From Nitrosovibrio sp. Nv17 (GTDB taxonomy: Bacteria > Pseudomonadota > Gammaproteobacteria > Burkholderiales > Nitrosomonadaceae): DNA of 64,000 bases. Under the pieces are notes generated by a model. It made no database searches. It had not been told where the DNA came from and saw nothing but the letters and a program-made list of their open reading frames with translations. Of this stretch, positions 27,941-37,492 are shown in pieces (position 1 is the first letter of the stretch; each line of letters starts with the position of its first letter). Location of the stretch: assembly GCF_900119085.1 (NCBI RefSeq), contig NZ_FPIQ01000011.1:31575-95574 (forward strand). Reading direction: 5' to 3'. A program made the translations under genes and the position numbers.

Positions 27941-30751
27941 TCAACCACTGTTTCTCAGGCCGGCAGCCACGCCGTTGATGGTCAGCTGGATGGCGCGCTT
28001 GACCGCATCGTCGGTGTCCCCCGAGCGATATCTGCGCAGCAGTTCCACCTGCAGGTGGTTGAGGGGATCGATGTAGGGCGTGCGGTTGCGAATGCTGCGC
28101 GCCAGGGTCGGGTTGTCCTGCAGCAGCTCCGTATGTCCCGTCACCGCGAACAGCCACTTCACGCTGCGATTCCATTCCGACTGGATACGCCCGAAAATCG
28201 ACTCGCGCAGCGCCGCGTCACCCACCAGTTCGGCATAGCGCGAAGCGATGCCCATGTCCGTCTTCGCCAGGACCATGTCCATGTTGGAAAGCAGTGTCTG
28301 CATGAACGGCCAGGCCCGGTGCATCTCCTGCAGGAATTCCAGTCCTTTGTCGGCTCCGCCTTCCCGCCGCAGGTACGCCTCGATCGCCGTACCGAACCCG
28401 TACCAGCCTGGAATCGCGGCACGATTGACGCTCCAGCTGAATACCCAGGGAATGGCTCGCAGATCCTCTATCCTGTCGGACTGCACGCGCGACGGCGGGC
28501 GGCTGCCGATATTGAGGCCGGCGATCTCGCGGATGGGGGTGGATTCCTGAAAGTAGCGCTTGAATCCCGGGGTCTCATAGACCAGATCGCGGTACGCGGT
28601 GTAGGCGTCGAGCGCCAGCGCCTCCATCACCGGATAGTATTCGGCGGCGCGCGCGCCCAAGGCATCGTGGCTCAGCAGCGTGGCTTCCATCGTGGCGGCG
28701 ACCAGGGTTTCGAGATTGCGCCGGCCGATCTCGGGATCGGCATACTTGCTGCCGATGACCTCGCCCTGTTCGGTAATGCGGATCTGGCCATTGACGCTCC
28801 CCGGCGGTTGCGCCAGTATCGCCTGGTAGCTCGGCCCGCCGCCGCGCCCGACGGTGCCGCCGCGCCCATGGAACAAGCGCAGTTCCACCTCATGCTTGGC
28901 GAACACCTTGGTCAACTCGGTTTCAGCCTTGTAGAGCTCCCAGTTGGCGGCCAGGAAACCGCCATCCTTGTTGCTGTCGGAATAGCCCAGCATCACCTCC
29001 TGCACGTTGCCACGCGAATCCAGGAGCCGGCGATAGCCAGGCAGGGAGAACAACGCATCCATGATGCCGCCGCAGTGACGCAGATCCGAAATGGTCTCGA
29101 ACAGCGGGATGATGTTGACGTGCAGGCGGGGCGTGTGCCCGGCCTGCAGCAACCCCACTTCCTTCAGGAGCAGGGCCGCTTCAAGCATGTCGGAAACGCC
29201 GTCGGTCTTCGAAATGATGTAGTTCGGCAGCGCAGCGCGCCCGAAGCGCCGCTGCACTTCGGCTGCCATCTGCAGGATGTGCAGTTCGCCCTGCACCAGG
29301 GTCGAATACTCCAGATACGGCGAGCGCAGCAACCGGGGACTCTCGATCTCATCCTGCAACCATCGAATACGCTCCTGCTCGGCCAGGCTGGAATACCCTG
29401 CCCGCCGGGCTCCGGACTCGAACAGTTCAGCCACGACCCGCTCGTGAACATTGCTGTGCTGGCGCATGTCGAGCGGAGCCAGATGGAACCCGAATACTTC
29501 GGCTGCACGCCTGAGGTGGCGCAGTTCCCCACGTGCCAGCAGATCCGATTTGTGCCGCTTCAGGGAATTGATGACGATGTCCAGATCCCGGATGAAATCT
29601 CCACTGTCTGCGTAAGGCTCGGCCGGGCCGACCGAGCGTCTTTGACGAACCGCATGACCAAGTTCCTGACTGGTCGCGGCGAGACGCGCGTAGACGCCGA
29701 TCAGCGCGCGCCGGTACGGTTCATCGAGCCGGCTGGACGCACGATCCGGGGAAATCCTGGACAACTCCGCCAGTTCTTCGCCGACATCGACAAGGTGCTG
29801 CGTCAGGCTGAGGCGGCGGCCGATGCGGTGCACCTCACCCATATAATGATCCAGCGCCAGCGCCGATTGGCGTTCGGCCGCATGCAGCATGACTTCGTGA
29901 GTGACATAGGGATTGCCGTCGCGATCCCCTCCGATCCAGCTGCCGACGCGCAGGAACGGCGGAATATGGGGTACGCCGGGGCCCATCCGGCGTTCCAGGA
30001 GATCCTCGATTTCCGCATACAGGCGCGACACCTCGGTAAAGAAGGTATAGCGATAATAGGCCAGGCCATTCTTGATCTCGTCGTACACCGACAAACGCTC
30101 CGGCCGCAACATGCGGGTCTGCCATAGTATCTGGATGGCGCAGCGCAATTCTTCCTCGTTGTGGCGCAACTCTTCCGGCGTCAGCAGTACGCGGTCCCGC
30201 TGATCCAGCAGGTGCGCGATGGACAGCTGGCAATCCAATATGCTCCTGCGTTGCACTTCCGTGGGGTGAGCGGTCAGGACCGGGGAAACGACCGCCTTGG
30301 CGAAGAAGCCGGCGAGTGCGGCGGCACCGTCTTCGCCATCCAGCACCCGATCCAGCGCCTGCGCCAGGCTGCCCGCCTGAGGGGAGGATCTCGCGCGAAG
30401 ATGGGTACGGCGCCGGCGGTTGTGATGCATGTCCTCGGCAATGTTGGAAAGCTGGGAAAAATGGCTGAACGCACGCACGACTGCCACCGTGGCCTTGCTG
30501 CTGAGCTGATTGAGTATCTCGTCCAGCTTCTGCCGCGCACTGGGATCCTGGTCACGCCGGAAACGCACCGCCGTCTGACGGATATTCTCGACCAGATCGA
30601 ATGTGGCCTCGCCCTCCTGCTCACGCAGGGTATCGCCGAGGATTCGTCCCAGCAGACGAATATCTTCCCTCAGAGGATTATCCTTTCCCGAATCGTCCGG
30701 ATCGTGCGCGTGATTGCCATCAATGTCGTACCGGGCAGGAAGGGACTCCAT
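27941..30751 (-). CDS. ppc: Phosphoenolpyruvate carboxylase
   Basis: Ppc carboxylates PEP to oxaloacetate, filling the TCA cycle. The 936-residue protein has the first signature [13 protein letters not shown] near residue 160, [16 protein letters not shown] near 575-590 and the Gly-rich loop [13 protein letters not shown], and ends in the invariant RNSG. In an autotrophic ammonia oxidizer this is a main anaplerotic route. It is divergent from hemC with about 115 bases between the start codons. Confidence 0.97.
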   Translation of the reverse strand: MESLPARYDIDGNHAHDPDDSGKDNPLREDIRLLGRILGDTLREQEGEATFDLVENIRQTAVRFRRDQDPSARQKLDEILNQLSSKATVAVVRAFSHFSQLSNIAEDMHHNRRRRTHLRARSSPQAGSLAQALDRVLDGEDGAAALAGFFAKAVVSPVLTAHPTEVQRRSILDCQLSIAHLLDQRDRVLLTPEELRHNEEELRCAIQILWQTRMLRPERLSVYDEIKNGLAYYRYTFFTEVSRLYAEIEDLLERRMGPGVPHIPPFLRVGSWIGGDRDGNPYVTHEVMLHAAERQSALALDHYMGEVHRIGRRLSLTQHLVDVGEELAELSRISPDRASSRLDEPYRRALIGVYARLAATSQELGHAVRQRRSVGPAEPYADSGDFIRDLDIVINSLKRHKSDLLARGELRHLRRAAEVFGFHLAPLDMRQHSNVHERVVAELFESGARRAGYSSLAEQERIRWLQDEIESPRLLRSPYLEYSTLVQGELHILQMAAEVQRRFGRAALPNYIISKTDGVSDMLEAALLLKEVGLLQAGHTPRLHVNIIPLFETISDLRHCGGIMDALFSLPGYRRLLDSRGNVQEVMLGYSDSNKDGGFLAANWELYKAETELTKVFAKHEVELRLFHGRGGTVGRGGGPSYQAILAQPPGSVNGQIRITEQGEVIGSKYADPEIGRRNLETLVAATMEATLLSHDALGARAAEYYPVMEALALDAYTAYRDLVYETPGFKRYFQESTPIREIAGLNIGSRPPSRVQSDRIEDLRAIPWVFSWSVNRAAIPGWYGFGTAIEAYLRREGGADKGLEFLQEMHRAWPFMQTLLSNMDMVLAKTDMGIASRYAELVGDAALRESIFGRIQSEWNRSVKWLFAVTGHTELLQDNPTLARSIRNRTPYIDPLNHLQVELLRRYRSGDTDDAVKRAIQLTINGVAAGLRNSG

Positions 30752-30865
30752 GCTTCAGTAGCGTCCGGACACGGAACCCGCTCCGGACGTCGGGGTCCGG
30801 GTTTGCGGGCGGCGTGCTAGAATGGAGATTGGAGATGATTTCGTAACTGATTGTACCAACTGATA

Positions 30866-31831
30866 ATGCCCCATACATCTGGCCTCGATAAAATCGTGAT
30901 CGCCACACGGGAAAGCGCGCTGGCGTTATGGCAGGCACACTTCATCCGTGGACGGCTGTCCGAATTATACCCACAAACCGAGTTCAGCATATCCGGCATG
31001 ACTACGCAGGGCGACCGGATACTCGACAAATCCCTCTCCAAGATCGGCGGCAAGGGACTGTTCATCAAGGAACTGGAACAGGCCCTGGAATCCGGTCACG
31101 CAGACATCGCGGTACACTCCATGAAGGACGTGCCCATGGAGATGCCGCAGGGGTTCGTGCTGGCTGCCATCGTGGAACGTGAGGATCCGCGGGATGCCTT
31201 GGTATCCAACCGGTACCGCGATCTTCAGGAGCTGCCTGAGGGAGCGGTGGTGGGAACGTCCAGCCTGAGGCGCGAGAGCCAACTGCGCGCGCGCTTCCCG
31301 CATCTGCGGGTGGAACCCCTGCGCGGCAACGTGCTGACGCGCCTGCGCAAGCTGGACGAGGGACAGTTCGCGGCGATCATTCTGGCCGCGGCGGGACTCA
31401 AGCGTCTGGGATTGGGCGAGCGCATCACTGCAGTGCTGAGCCCTGAGTCGAGCCTGCCGGCGGTGGGGCAGGGCGCGCTGGGAATCGAATGCCGGGCCGA
31501 TCGGCCGGACCTGCTCGAACTCATGCAGCCGCTGCACCACCCCGACACGGCTCGGTGCGTGGAAGCAGAGCGGGCCATGGGCCGGGCGCTGGGCGGCAAC
31601 TGCCAGGTGCCGCTGGGAGGATACGCTGAAATCCGCGAGGGTATATTGCGGCTGCGCGGATTCGTCGCCAGCCCGGACGGCATCCACATGGTCAGAGATG
31701 AAGTGAAAGGTGAGCCCGGGGCGGGTGCGGACATTGGTGCGCGGCTGGCGGACGCCCTCAAGGAACGTGGCGCAGCGGAGATTCTGGCGGCGCTGGATCC
31801 AGCCGCGACGGCACCCGCAAGCCCTTCGTGA
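30866..31831 (+). CDS. hemC: Hydroxymethylbilane synthase
   Basis: HemC polymerizes four porphobilinogens into hydroxymethylbilane on a dipyrromethane cofactor bound to a cysteine, here Cys246 in [10 protein letters not shown]. The 321-residue protein contains [25 protein letters not shown] and [12 protein letters not shown] chose ATG 30866 over the TTG at 30851. It begins the hemC-hemD-hemX-hemY operon, overlapping hemD by four bases. Confidence 0.97.
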   Translation: MPHTSGLDKIVIATRESALALWQAHFIRGRLSELYPQTEFSISGMTTQGDRILDKSLSKIGGKGLFIKELEQALESGHADIAVHSMKDVPMEMPQGFVLAAIVEREDPRDALVSNRYRDLQELPEGAVVGTSSLRRESQLRARFPHLRVEPLRGNVLTRLRKLDEGQFAAIILAAAGLKRLGLGERITAVLSPESSLPAVGQGALGIECRADRPDLLELMQPLHHPDTARCVEAERAMGRALGGNCQVPLGGYAEIREGILRLRGFVASPDGIHMVRDEVKGEPGAGADIGARLADALKERGAAEILAALDPAATAPASPS

Positions 31832-32598
31832 ACGGAGCTCTGGCCGGGATCGGCATCCTGGTCACGCGTCCCGTGCGCCAGGCAGAGGATCTTGCTGCCG
31901 CCATACGTTCCGTAGGCGGCAAGCCCTTCCTGCTTCCCGTGCTGGAGATACTCGCCGTGGAGGATACACCCCTGCTGTCGAGCCTGATCGGCCGTGTGGA
32001 GGAATTCGACATCGCCATATTCGTCAGCCCCAATGCCGTCGCCGGGGCACGGCGCCTGATGGGAAAGAAATGGCCTCCCTCGCGCCCCGGGTTCGTGGCG
32101 GTCGGACAAGGCACCGCCCGGGCGCTGCGGGAAGCGGGTATCCATGATCCGGTCGTTCCCGCTGCAGGCTTCGACAGCGAAGCATTGCTCGATCTGCCGC
32201 TGCTGCAGGCAGTCCGAGGCAGACGCGTGATCGTTTTCCGGGGAAACGGCGGACGTGAACTACTGGGAACAGCCTTGCGCGCACGCGGCGCCCTGCTGGA
32301 ATACGCCGAATGCTATCGCCGCGCCCGGCCCGCCTCCGACGCGAACTCGCCGCTGCACGGGTCGGCGCGAGAAGAGATCGGGGCCATCGTCGTCACCAGC
32401 AGCGAGGGATTGCGCAACCTGTGCGACATGGCCGGCAGCGACAAGGCATGGCTCATGCGGATACCTCTGTTCGTGCCCCACGCGCGCATCGTCCACACCG
32501 CCCGGCAGCTCGGGTTCGAGCGCATCGTGCCGACCTCGATGGGCGACGCCGGGCTGCTGCAGGGTCTGCTGGATCATTTCAAGCCGAAAGCGGGCTAA
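31828..32598 (+). CDS. hemD: Uroporphyrinogen-III synthase
   Basis: HemD closes hydroxymethylbilane with ring inversion to uroporphyrinogen III. The 256-residue protein is recognizable by its weakly conserved family pattern ([18 protein letters not shown] at the start, FVSPNAV near 70, [10 protein letters not shown] in the second half) and by its position. It starts with GTG overlapping the hemC stop (GTGA). Confidence 0.93.
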   Translation: MNGALAGIGILVTRPVRQAEDLAAAIRSVGGKPFLLPVLEILAVEDTPLLSSLIGRVEEFDIAIFVSPNAVAGARRLMGKKWPPSRPGFVAVGQGTARALREAGIHDPVVPAAGFDSEALLDLPLLQAVRGRRVIVFRGNGGRELLGTALRARGALLEYAECYRRARPASDANSPLHGSAREEIGAIVVTSSEGLRNLCDMAGSDKAWLMRIPLFVPHARIVHTARQLGFERIVPTSMGDAGLLQGLLDHFKPKAG

Positions 32599-32615
32599 CG
32601 GCAGGGCATGACGCC

Positions 32616-33728
32616 ATGAACGAGGAAATTCGGTCCACCGACTCACCCGATCCCGCCCGGGTCTCCCCGGGCGCAGCGCCCGTGAAATCCCCCTCCGATC
32701 CGCCGCAGGAACCTGGCCGGAAAGACCCGGCCAGCGAACCTCGGCAGATGGCTGCCCTCGTGGTCCTTGCCCTGGTGTTTTTCACGGCCATGGCGTGGCA
32801 GTGGTACGATACCCGCAGCCACGTCGCGGATCTGCGGCTCGAACTGGGCAGGCGCCTCGCCCAGGCGGATGCATCAGGCAAGATGTCGCACGAGCTTGCC
32901 TCCGAAGCCGCAGCGGGAGGGCATCGCCTGGCAGGGCGGCTCGACCAGCTCGAGGCTCGGGTGGCCGAATCCCAGAGCCAGCAATTGGCCCTGGAAGCGC
33001 TTTACCAGGAATTGACGCGCAACCGCGACGAAGTCGCGCTGGAGGAAATCGAGCAACTGCTGCTGATCGCCGACCGCCAGCTGCAGCTGGCCGGCAACGT
33101 CAAGGCGGCGCTGATCGCGATGCAGGAAGCCGATACCCGCCTGCAACGCCTCGACCGTCCCCAACTGTCGTCCCTGCGCGGAGTGCTGGCACAGGACATG
33201 GACGCGCTGAAAGCGGTGCCCCACACGGATAGCACCGAGATCAGCCTGCACCTCGCCCGGCTCGCCGCTGCCGCCATGGAGCTGCCGCTGGCGATGGACT
33301 CGCGTCCGCCGGCCCCCGCTGCACCTTCAACCGAAGCCCACGCGGCGGAAAGCACCTGGCTTGGATTCCTGCATGAAATATGGAAGAACATCAGGCAGCT
33401 GGTTCACATCCAGCGCACCGATCAACCGGATGCCATCCTGCTGTCGCCATCCGAGGCGTATTTCCTGCGCGAGAACCTGAAACTGCGGCTGCTGTCCGCG
33501 CGACTTGCCATGCTTGCCCGCGACATGGCGAGCTTCAGGATCGACATCGACGACGCCATCGACATGATCAGGCGCTACTACGACAGCGAGGCTCAGGGGG
33601 TCATCGTTATGCTGGATGCATTGAACCGGTTGCGGGACAATTCGTCCGACGTCGAGTTGCCCCGCATTTCCGCAAGCCTGGACGCGATACGCAGCCATCG
33701 TCTGGCGCAAGAACGGAAAAACCGGTGA
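32616..33728 (+). CDS. hemX: HemX-like inner-membrane protein
   Basis: A protein of 370 residues with a Pro/Ser-rich cytoplasmic N-terminus, one membrane helix (about 45-62) and a periplasmic, largely helical domain containing LEEIEQLLLIADRQLQLAGN, the conserved part of the HemX family. Its role is unclear; despite the name, a uroporphyrinogen methyltransferase activity is not supported for this family. It sits between hemD and hemY as usual in Proteobacteria. Confidence 0.9.
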   Translation: MNEEIRSTDSPDPARVSPGAAPVKSPSDPPQEPGRKDPASEPRQMAALVVLALVFFTAMAWQWYDTRSHVADLRLELGRRLAQADASGKMSHELASEAAAGGHRLAGRLDQLEARVAESQSQQLALEALYQELTRNRDEVALEEIEQLLLIADRQLQLAGNVKAALIAMQEADTRLQRLDRPQLSSLRGVLAQDMDALKAVPHTDSTEISLHLARLAAAAMELPLAMDSRPPAPAAPSTEAHAAESTWLGFLHEIWKNIRQLVHIQRTDQPDAILLSPSEAYFLRENLKLRLLSARLAMLARDMASFRIDIDDAIDMIRRYYDSEAQGVIVMLDALNRLRDNSSDVELPRISASLDAIRSHRLAQERKNR

Positions 33729-33793
33729 ACCAGCGGCAATTCATGGGTTCCTTGATGCAAGGCCTGCTGCAGCGGCTGCCGGATCCGGCATGA
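33725..33793 (+). CDS. 22-residue ORF coupling hemX and hemY
   Basis: A GTG overlapping the hemX stop (GTGA) opens a 22-codon frame, and its TGA overlaps the ATG of hemY (ATGA). The product would begin MNQRQFMGSL. No family is recognizable; the perfect overlaps at both ends suggest it may only serve to carry ribosomes from hemX to hemY, or arise by chance. Confidence 0.25.
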   Translation: MNQRQFMGSLMQGLLQRLPDPA

Positions 33794-35107
33794 AGTGGGT
33801 CCTCTGGCTGCTGGCCCTGCTCGGCACGACCGCTGCAGCCGCCTTCCTTTTACAGTACGGAGAGGGACACGTACGAGTGACGGCGCCGCCCTACCGTATC
33901 GAACTGTCGCTCAGCCTGGCCATAGTTCTGCTGCTGGGGCTGGTCCTCATCCTCTACTTTGTCGTGTGGCTGACACTGGTGGCGCTGCGACTGCCCTCCG
34001 AGATCGGGGAATTCCGCAGGCGGCGGCGACGTGAAAAAGCCAATGATGCCCTGCTGGAAAGCCTCCGCACCTTCTTCGAAGGCCGCTACGACAAGGCGGA
34101 ACAGTCTGCCACCACGGCACTGGCGCTGCAGGAACCGGCCATCGCCCAGGCGATCAGCACCGTGGTCGCTGCGCGTTGCGCGCATGCGCTCGGGAAGTTC
34201 TCCGGGCGAGATGAATTCCTTGCCGCCATGGAAACCGCCGCGCCGGAAGAAGTATTCCTGCGCCGATGGTAGTCAATCGACACTTCTTTCATGTGAACAT
34301 ATGGAAACCGCCGCGCCGGAAGAAGTATTCCTGCGCCTCGTGACCCAGGCCGAACTGCTGCTGGATCAGGATCGGCCGGAAGCGGCACTGGAGGCAGCAC
34401 GGACCTTGCGCCTTCGGGGCAATCCAGCGGATCCCGCCCTGCTGCGCCTGGAGTTGAAGGCCCAGCAGCGCCTGGAAAACTGGGATGCCGTACTTGATTT
34501 GCTGTCGCTGCTGCAACGGCACGATGTCCTCGACGAGACGTCGATACGCAGGCAACGTTGCCATGCCCACGCCCAGAATCTGAAAAACAGGCCGAGCATT
34601 CAGGCATTCCGGGAATACTGGCAAGCCCTGTCGCCGGCCGACAGGGCTGACGGCACCGTGGCCACCGCGGCGGTCCGCACATGCGTGGCGCTGAGCGACT
34701 GTACCACCGCCCGCCGGATCATCGAGCAAAGTCTGGACAAGAACTGGAATTCCGAACTGGCCGGACTGTATGGAACATGCCCGGACACCGATGTCCTCGG
34801 CCAGATCGAGCGTGCCGAGGCATGGCTTCCCTCCCATCCCGGTGATGCCGGCCTGTTGCTGGCGCTCGGCAGGCTATGCACCCATTGCGAATTGTGGGGC
34901 AAGGCACGCAGCTACCTGGAGGCGAGCCTGTCCGTGGAGCCCGGCCATTCCGCCCATCTTGCTCTGGCCAGCCTCGACGAAAGGAGCGGTCATCCGGAAC
35001 TGGCACAGCATCATTATCGACAGGCCCTCGAATGGGCATTGCGGCGGCGGGCGCCGGATGCCGGCCCGCCGACCCCGGACGAGGCAGGGAAGGCACGCTC
35101 AGGATAG
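33790..35107 (+). pseudogene. hemY: HemY-family protein gene, split by a partial duplication
   Basis: HemY is an inner-membrane TPR protein encoded at the end of hemCDXY operons. The first part (33790-34272, 160 residues) has two membrane helices and the HemY N-domain with FFEGRYDKAEQSATTAL, then stops at TAG. The second part (from ATG 34301, about 268 residues) continues in another frame with LVTQAELLLDQDRPEAALEAART and further TPR-like repeats. The break is a 73-bp insertion made of a copy of a 37-bp stretch plus 36 unrelated bases. Removing 73 bp restores one frame of 414 residues, close to normal HemY size. Either the gene is inactivated, or two polypeptides are made, or this is an assembly artefact. 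The 3' end overlaps the opposing gene by 9 bases. Confidence 0.85.
34228..34337 (+). repeat. 37-bp direct repeat flanking a 36-bp spacer in hemY
   Basis: The 37-base sequence at 34228-34264, starting ATGGAAACCGCCGCGCC, is repeated exactly at 34301-34337. Between the copies lie 36 bases (34265-34300) that match neither flank and contain stop codons. The 73-bp period shifts the frame of hemY. Confidence 0.95.
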
Positions 35108-36148
35108 CGATGAATCCGATGGAACCGTGGAGGGAATGAATGCGTCTGAAAAAAACTCGTCTTCCGGCAGACTACGCAACCGGGTAAAGTCGCGATGCGC
35201 CGCCGCGACCATCGCCGGTGTGCCGCAGGCATACACCTGGTAGCCTGCCAGGCTGTCGAAGTCCTCCAGCACGGCCTGGTGCACCAGGCCGGTTCTCCCG
35301 GTCCAGCCATCCGCAGGAGACACATCCGACAATACCGGAATGAAGGTGAAGTTGTCATGGGCCTGCTGCCAGCTTCCGGCCAGGTTCGCCATGTAGAGGT
35401 CCGCCGGAGTGCGATTGCCCCAGTACAGCACCATCTGCCGTTCGCCGCTCTGCAGATGGCGAACGTGGAAGGCGTGCTCCAGAATGCTTTTGACCGGAGC
35501 GAAGCCGGTACCGCTGGCGACGAATATGATGGGTTTGTCCGACTCCTCGCGCAGGAAGAAGGTGCCGAGCGGCCCTTCGAAACGCAGGATATCCCGTTCC
35601 TTCATGCGCCCGAATACATGCTCGGCGAATGTGCCGCCAGGGTAGTTGCGCACGTGCAGTTGCAGCAGCTCGTCATCGTGGGGGGCATTGGCCAGCGAGA
35701 AGCTGCGGCGCCTGCCATCCTTCATGAGGATGTCGATATACTGCCCCGCCAGGAACTGCAGGCGCTCGCTGGCAGGAAGCCTGAGGAAGATCACCATCAC
35801 ATCCGGGGCGACGCGTTCCATCCGGTGCACGCGGCAGGGCAGGGTCCTGATCCTGATATCCTTGATCGCACCGATCTCGCGGCACTCGATGACCACGTCC
35901 GACAAAGGTGTCGCACGGCAGAACAAGGCCATGCCCGCCTGCTTTTCGTCTTCCGTCAGCGTATCCTCGTTATGGCTGCCGAAATCGACCGTTCCCTGTA
36001 TGATCCTGCCCTTGCACGTGCCGCAGGCGCCGTTGCGACACCCGTACGGCAGGGAGTACCCCTCGCGCAGCGCCGCCTCCAGAATCGTTTCTCCCGGTTG
36101 GGCAGATACCACGTGCCCGCTCGGCTGGATGGTTATCTGATGCGGCAT
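35099..36148 (-). CDS. [2Fe-2S] ferredoxin-NAD(P)H reductase fusion (AscD/CDP-glucoseen-reductase-like)
   Basis: This 349-residue protein joins an N-terminal plant-type [2Fe-2S] domain (cysteines 37, 42, 45 and the later FCRA) to an FAD-binding domain (RRRSFSLANAP) and a NAD-binding domain (IIFVASGTGFAPVKSILEH, YACGTPAMV). The order matches CDP-6-deoxy-3,4-glucoseen reductases and phenol-hydroxylase-type reductases. Betaproteobacterial genomes carry such a gene as a general reductase of unknown partner; no deoxysugar genes lie next to it here. It is convergent with hemY (9-base overlap). Confidence 0.85.
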   Translation of the reverse strand: MPHQITIQPSGHVVSAQPGETILEAALREGYSLPYGCRNGACGTCKGRIIQGTVDFGSHNEDTLTEDEKQAGMALFCRATPLSDVVIECREIGAIKDIRIRTLPCRVHRMERVAPDVMVIFLRLPASERLQFLAGQYIDILMKDGRRRSFSLANAPHDDELLQLHVRNYPGGTFAEHVFGRMKERDILRFEGPLGTFFLREESDKPIIFVASGTGFAPVKSILEHAFHVRHLQSGERQMVLYWGNRTPADLYMANLAGSWQQAHDNFTFIPVLSDVSPADGWTGRTGLVHQAVLEDFDSLAGYQVYACGTPAMVAAAHRDFTRLRSLPEDEFFSDAFIPSTVPSDSSLS

Positions 36149-36174
36149 CGGCTACGAAAGCGTCGGCAAGAAGT

Positions 36175-37086
36175 ATGGAAACACATGAAATGAAGCACAC
36201 CCTCCTGATCGTGGGCTACGGCGATGTCGCCTTGCGCGCAACACCCTTGTTGCGGGCACGCTACCGTCTGCTGGGCCTCTCCCGCAGGACGGAACAGCGT
36301 GCCGTGCTGCGCCTTCAGGGCGTAACCCCGGTCGCCGGAGATCTCGACATCCCGGAAACCCTCCAACGGCTCGCGGGAATGGCGCACGCCGTGCTGCATC
36401 TGGCTCCTCCGCCCGATCACGGCGCACGCGACCTCCGCACGGCGAATCTTCTGGCGGCATTGGCGAGGCGGCCCCGGAAAAAAGCGGCCATGTTACCACA
36501 ACAGCTAATCTACATCAGCACCAGCGGGGTATACGGCGACTGCAAAGGACAGCGGATAGACGAGACTTGTCCGGTCAATCCCCAGACGGGGCGCGCACTG
36601 CGCCGCCTTGATGCGGAGCGGCAGATACGCCGCTGGGGGCGACGCAACCAGGTCAGCGTATCGATCCTGCGGGTGCCCGGCATCTACGCATCGGATCGCC
36701 TGCCGCTGGCCCGCCTGCGCGCCTCCACCCCCGCGCTGCTGCCCGAGGAGGACGGCTACACCAACCATATCCATGCGGACGACCTCGCCCGCATCATCGC
36801 GGCCGCCCTCCGTCGTGCCCGGCCCGGAAGACTCTACCATGCATGCGACGACTCGCAACTGAAGATGGGTGATTACTTCGATCTGGTGGCAGATCGCTTC
36901 GATCTCCCGAGACCCCCGCGCATCGCCCGTGCCCAGGCGGGAAATCATATCTCGCCAGGCATGCTGTCGTTCATGCAGGAATCGCGCCGGCTGACGAATA
37001 TCCGCATGAAGCGGGAACTGCGCGTCAGGCTGCGTCATCCCACAGTCGCCGCATATCTCGCCGGCGACACGCTCGACGTCCGCTGA
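36175..37086 (+). CDS. NAD(P)-dependent epimerase-like SDR protein
   Basis: An extended short-chain dehydrogenase-like protein of 303 residues. The N-terminal nucleotide-binding region is LLIVGYGDVALRATPLL, the central part has YISTSGVYGDCKGQRIDET with the Ser and Tyr of SDRs (the YxxxK lysine is not conserved), and VPGIYASDRLP and HIHADDLARIIAAAL follow. It resembles YeeZ-type epimerases. The substrate is unknown. An internal ATG at 36190 is also possible as start. Confidence 0.8.
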   Translation: METHEMKHTLLIVGYGDVALRATPLLRARYRLLGLSRRTEQRAVLRLQGVTPVAGDLDIPETLQRLAGMAHAVLHLAPPPDHGARDLRTANLLAALARRPRKKAAMLPQQLIYISTSGVYGDCKGQRIDETCPVNPQTGRALRRLDAERQIRRWGRRNQVSVSILRVPGIYASDRLPLARLRASTPALLPEEDGYTNHIHADDLARIIAAALRRARPGRLYHACDDSQLKMGDYFDLVADRFDLPRPPRIARAQAGNHISPGMLSFMQESRRLTNIRMKRELRVRLRHPTVAAYLAGDTLDVR

Positions 37087-37129
37087 AAGCGGGTAGAATC
37101 CGTGTCTCGGTAAGCCGGGCCGCGGGGAC

Positions 37130-37492
37130 ATGCTCGCGCAGGAGGCCATACAGCCAACTACCATGGAATCCATACTGGTCATCACCACTCTTCCCGACAG
37201 GGAAAAGGCCCTGGCGCTTGCCCGCAAACTGGTGGAGGCGCGCCTGACGGCCTGCGTGAACGTGATGGCGGAGTGCACCTCCGTATATCATTGGCAGGAA
37301 AAATGCGAAACCGCTGGGGAAGTGCCGTTGTTCATCAAGACCACGGCACGGCATTACAGCCGTCTGGAACGGCTGATCGTGTCGGCACATCCCTACGAAC
37401 TACCTGAAATCATTGCTGTCCCAATAAAAGGCGGCCTGCCCGCCTATTTGAAATGGATAGCGGATGAAACCCCGCTGTCGGACGAGGAATGA
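37130..37492 (+). CDS. cutA: Divalent-cation tolerance protein CutA
   Basis: CutA1 is a small trimeric protein related to PII and linked to copper tolerance. The 120-residue product shows VITTLPDREKALALARKLVEARLTACVNV, SVYHWQ and a C-terminal YLKWI. The ATG at 37130 has GGGG just upstream; the ATG at 37163 would give a 109-residue protein. It overlaps dsbD by four bases, a linkage frequent in Betaproteobacteria and sensible because the original cut locus in E. coli also includes dsbD. Confidence 0.92.
   Translation: MLAQEAIQPTTMESILVITTLPDREKALALARKLVEARLTACVNVMAECTSVYHWQEKCETAGEVPLFIKTTARHYSRLERLIVSAHPYELPEIIAVPIKGGLPAYLKWIADETPLSDEE

Noticed and set aside
27896..30127. A 743-codon open frame on the plus strand opposite ppc
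   Set aside because: It is a shadow of the GC-rich ppc gene; ppc has all family motifs and the opposite translation has no recognizable domain.
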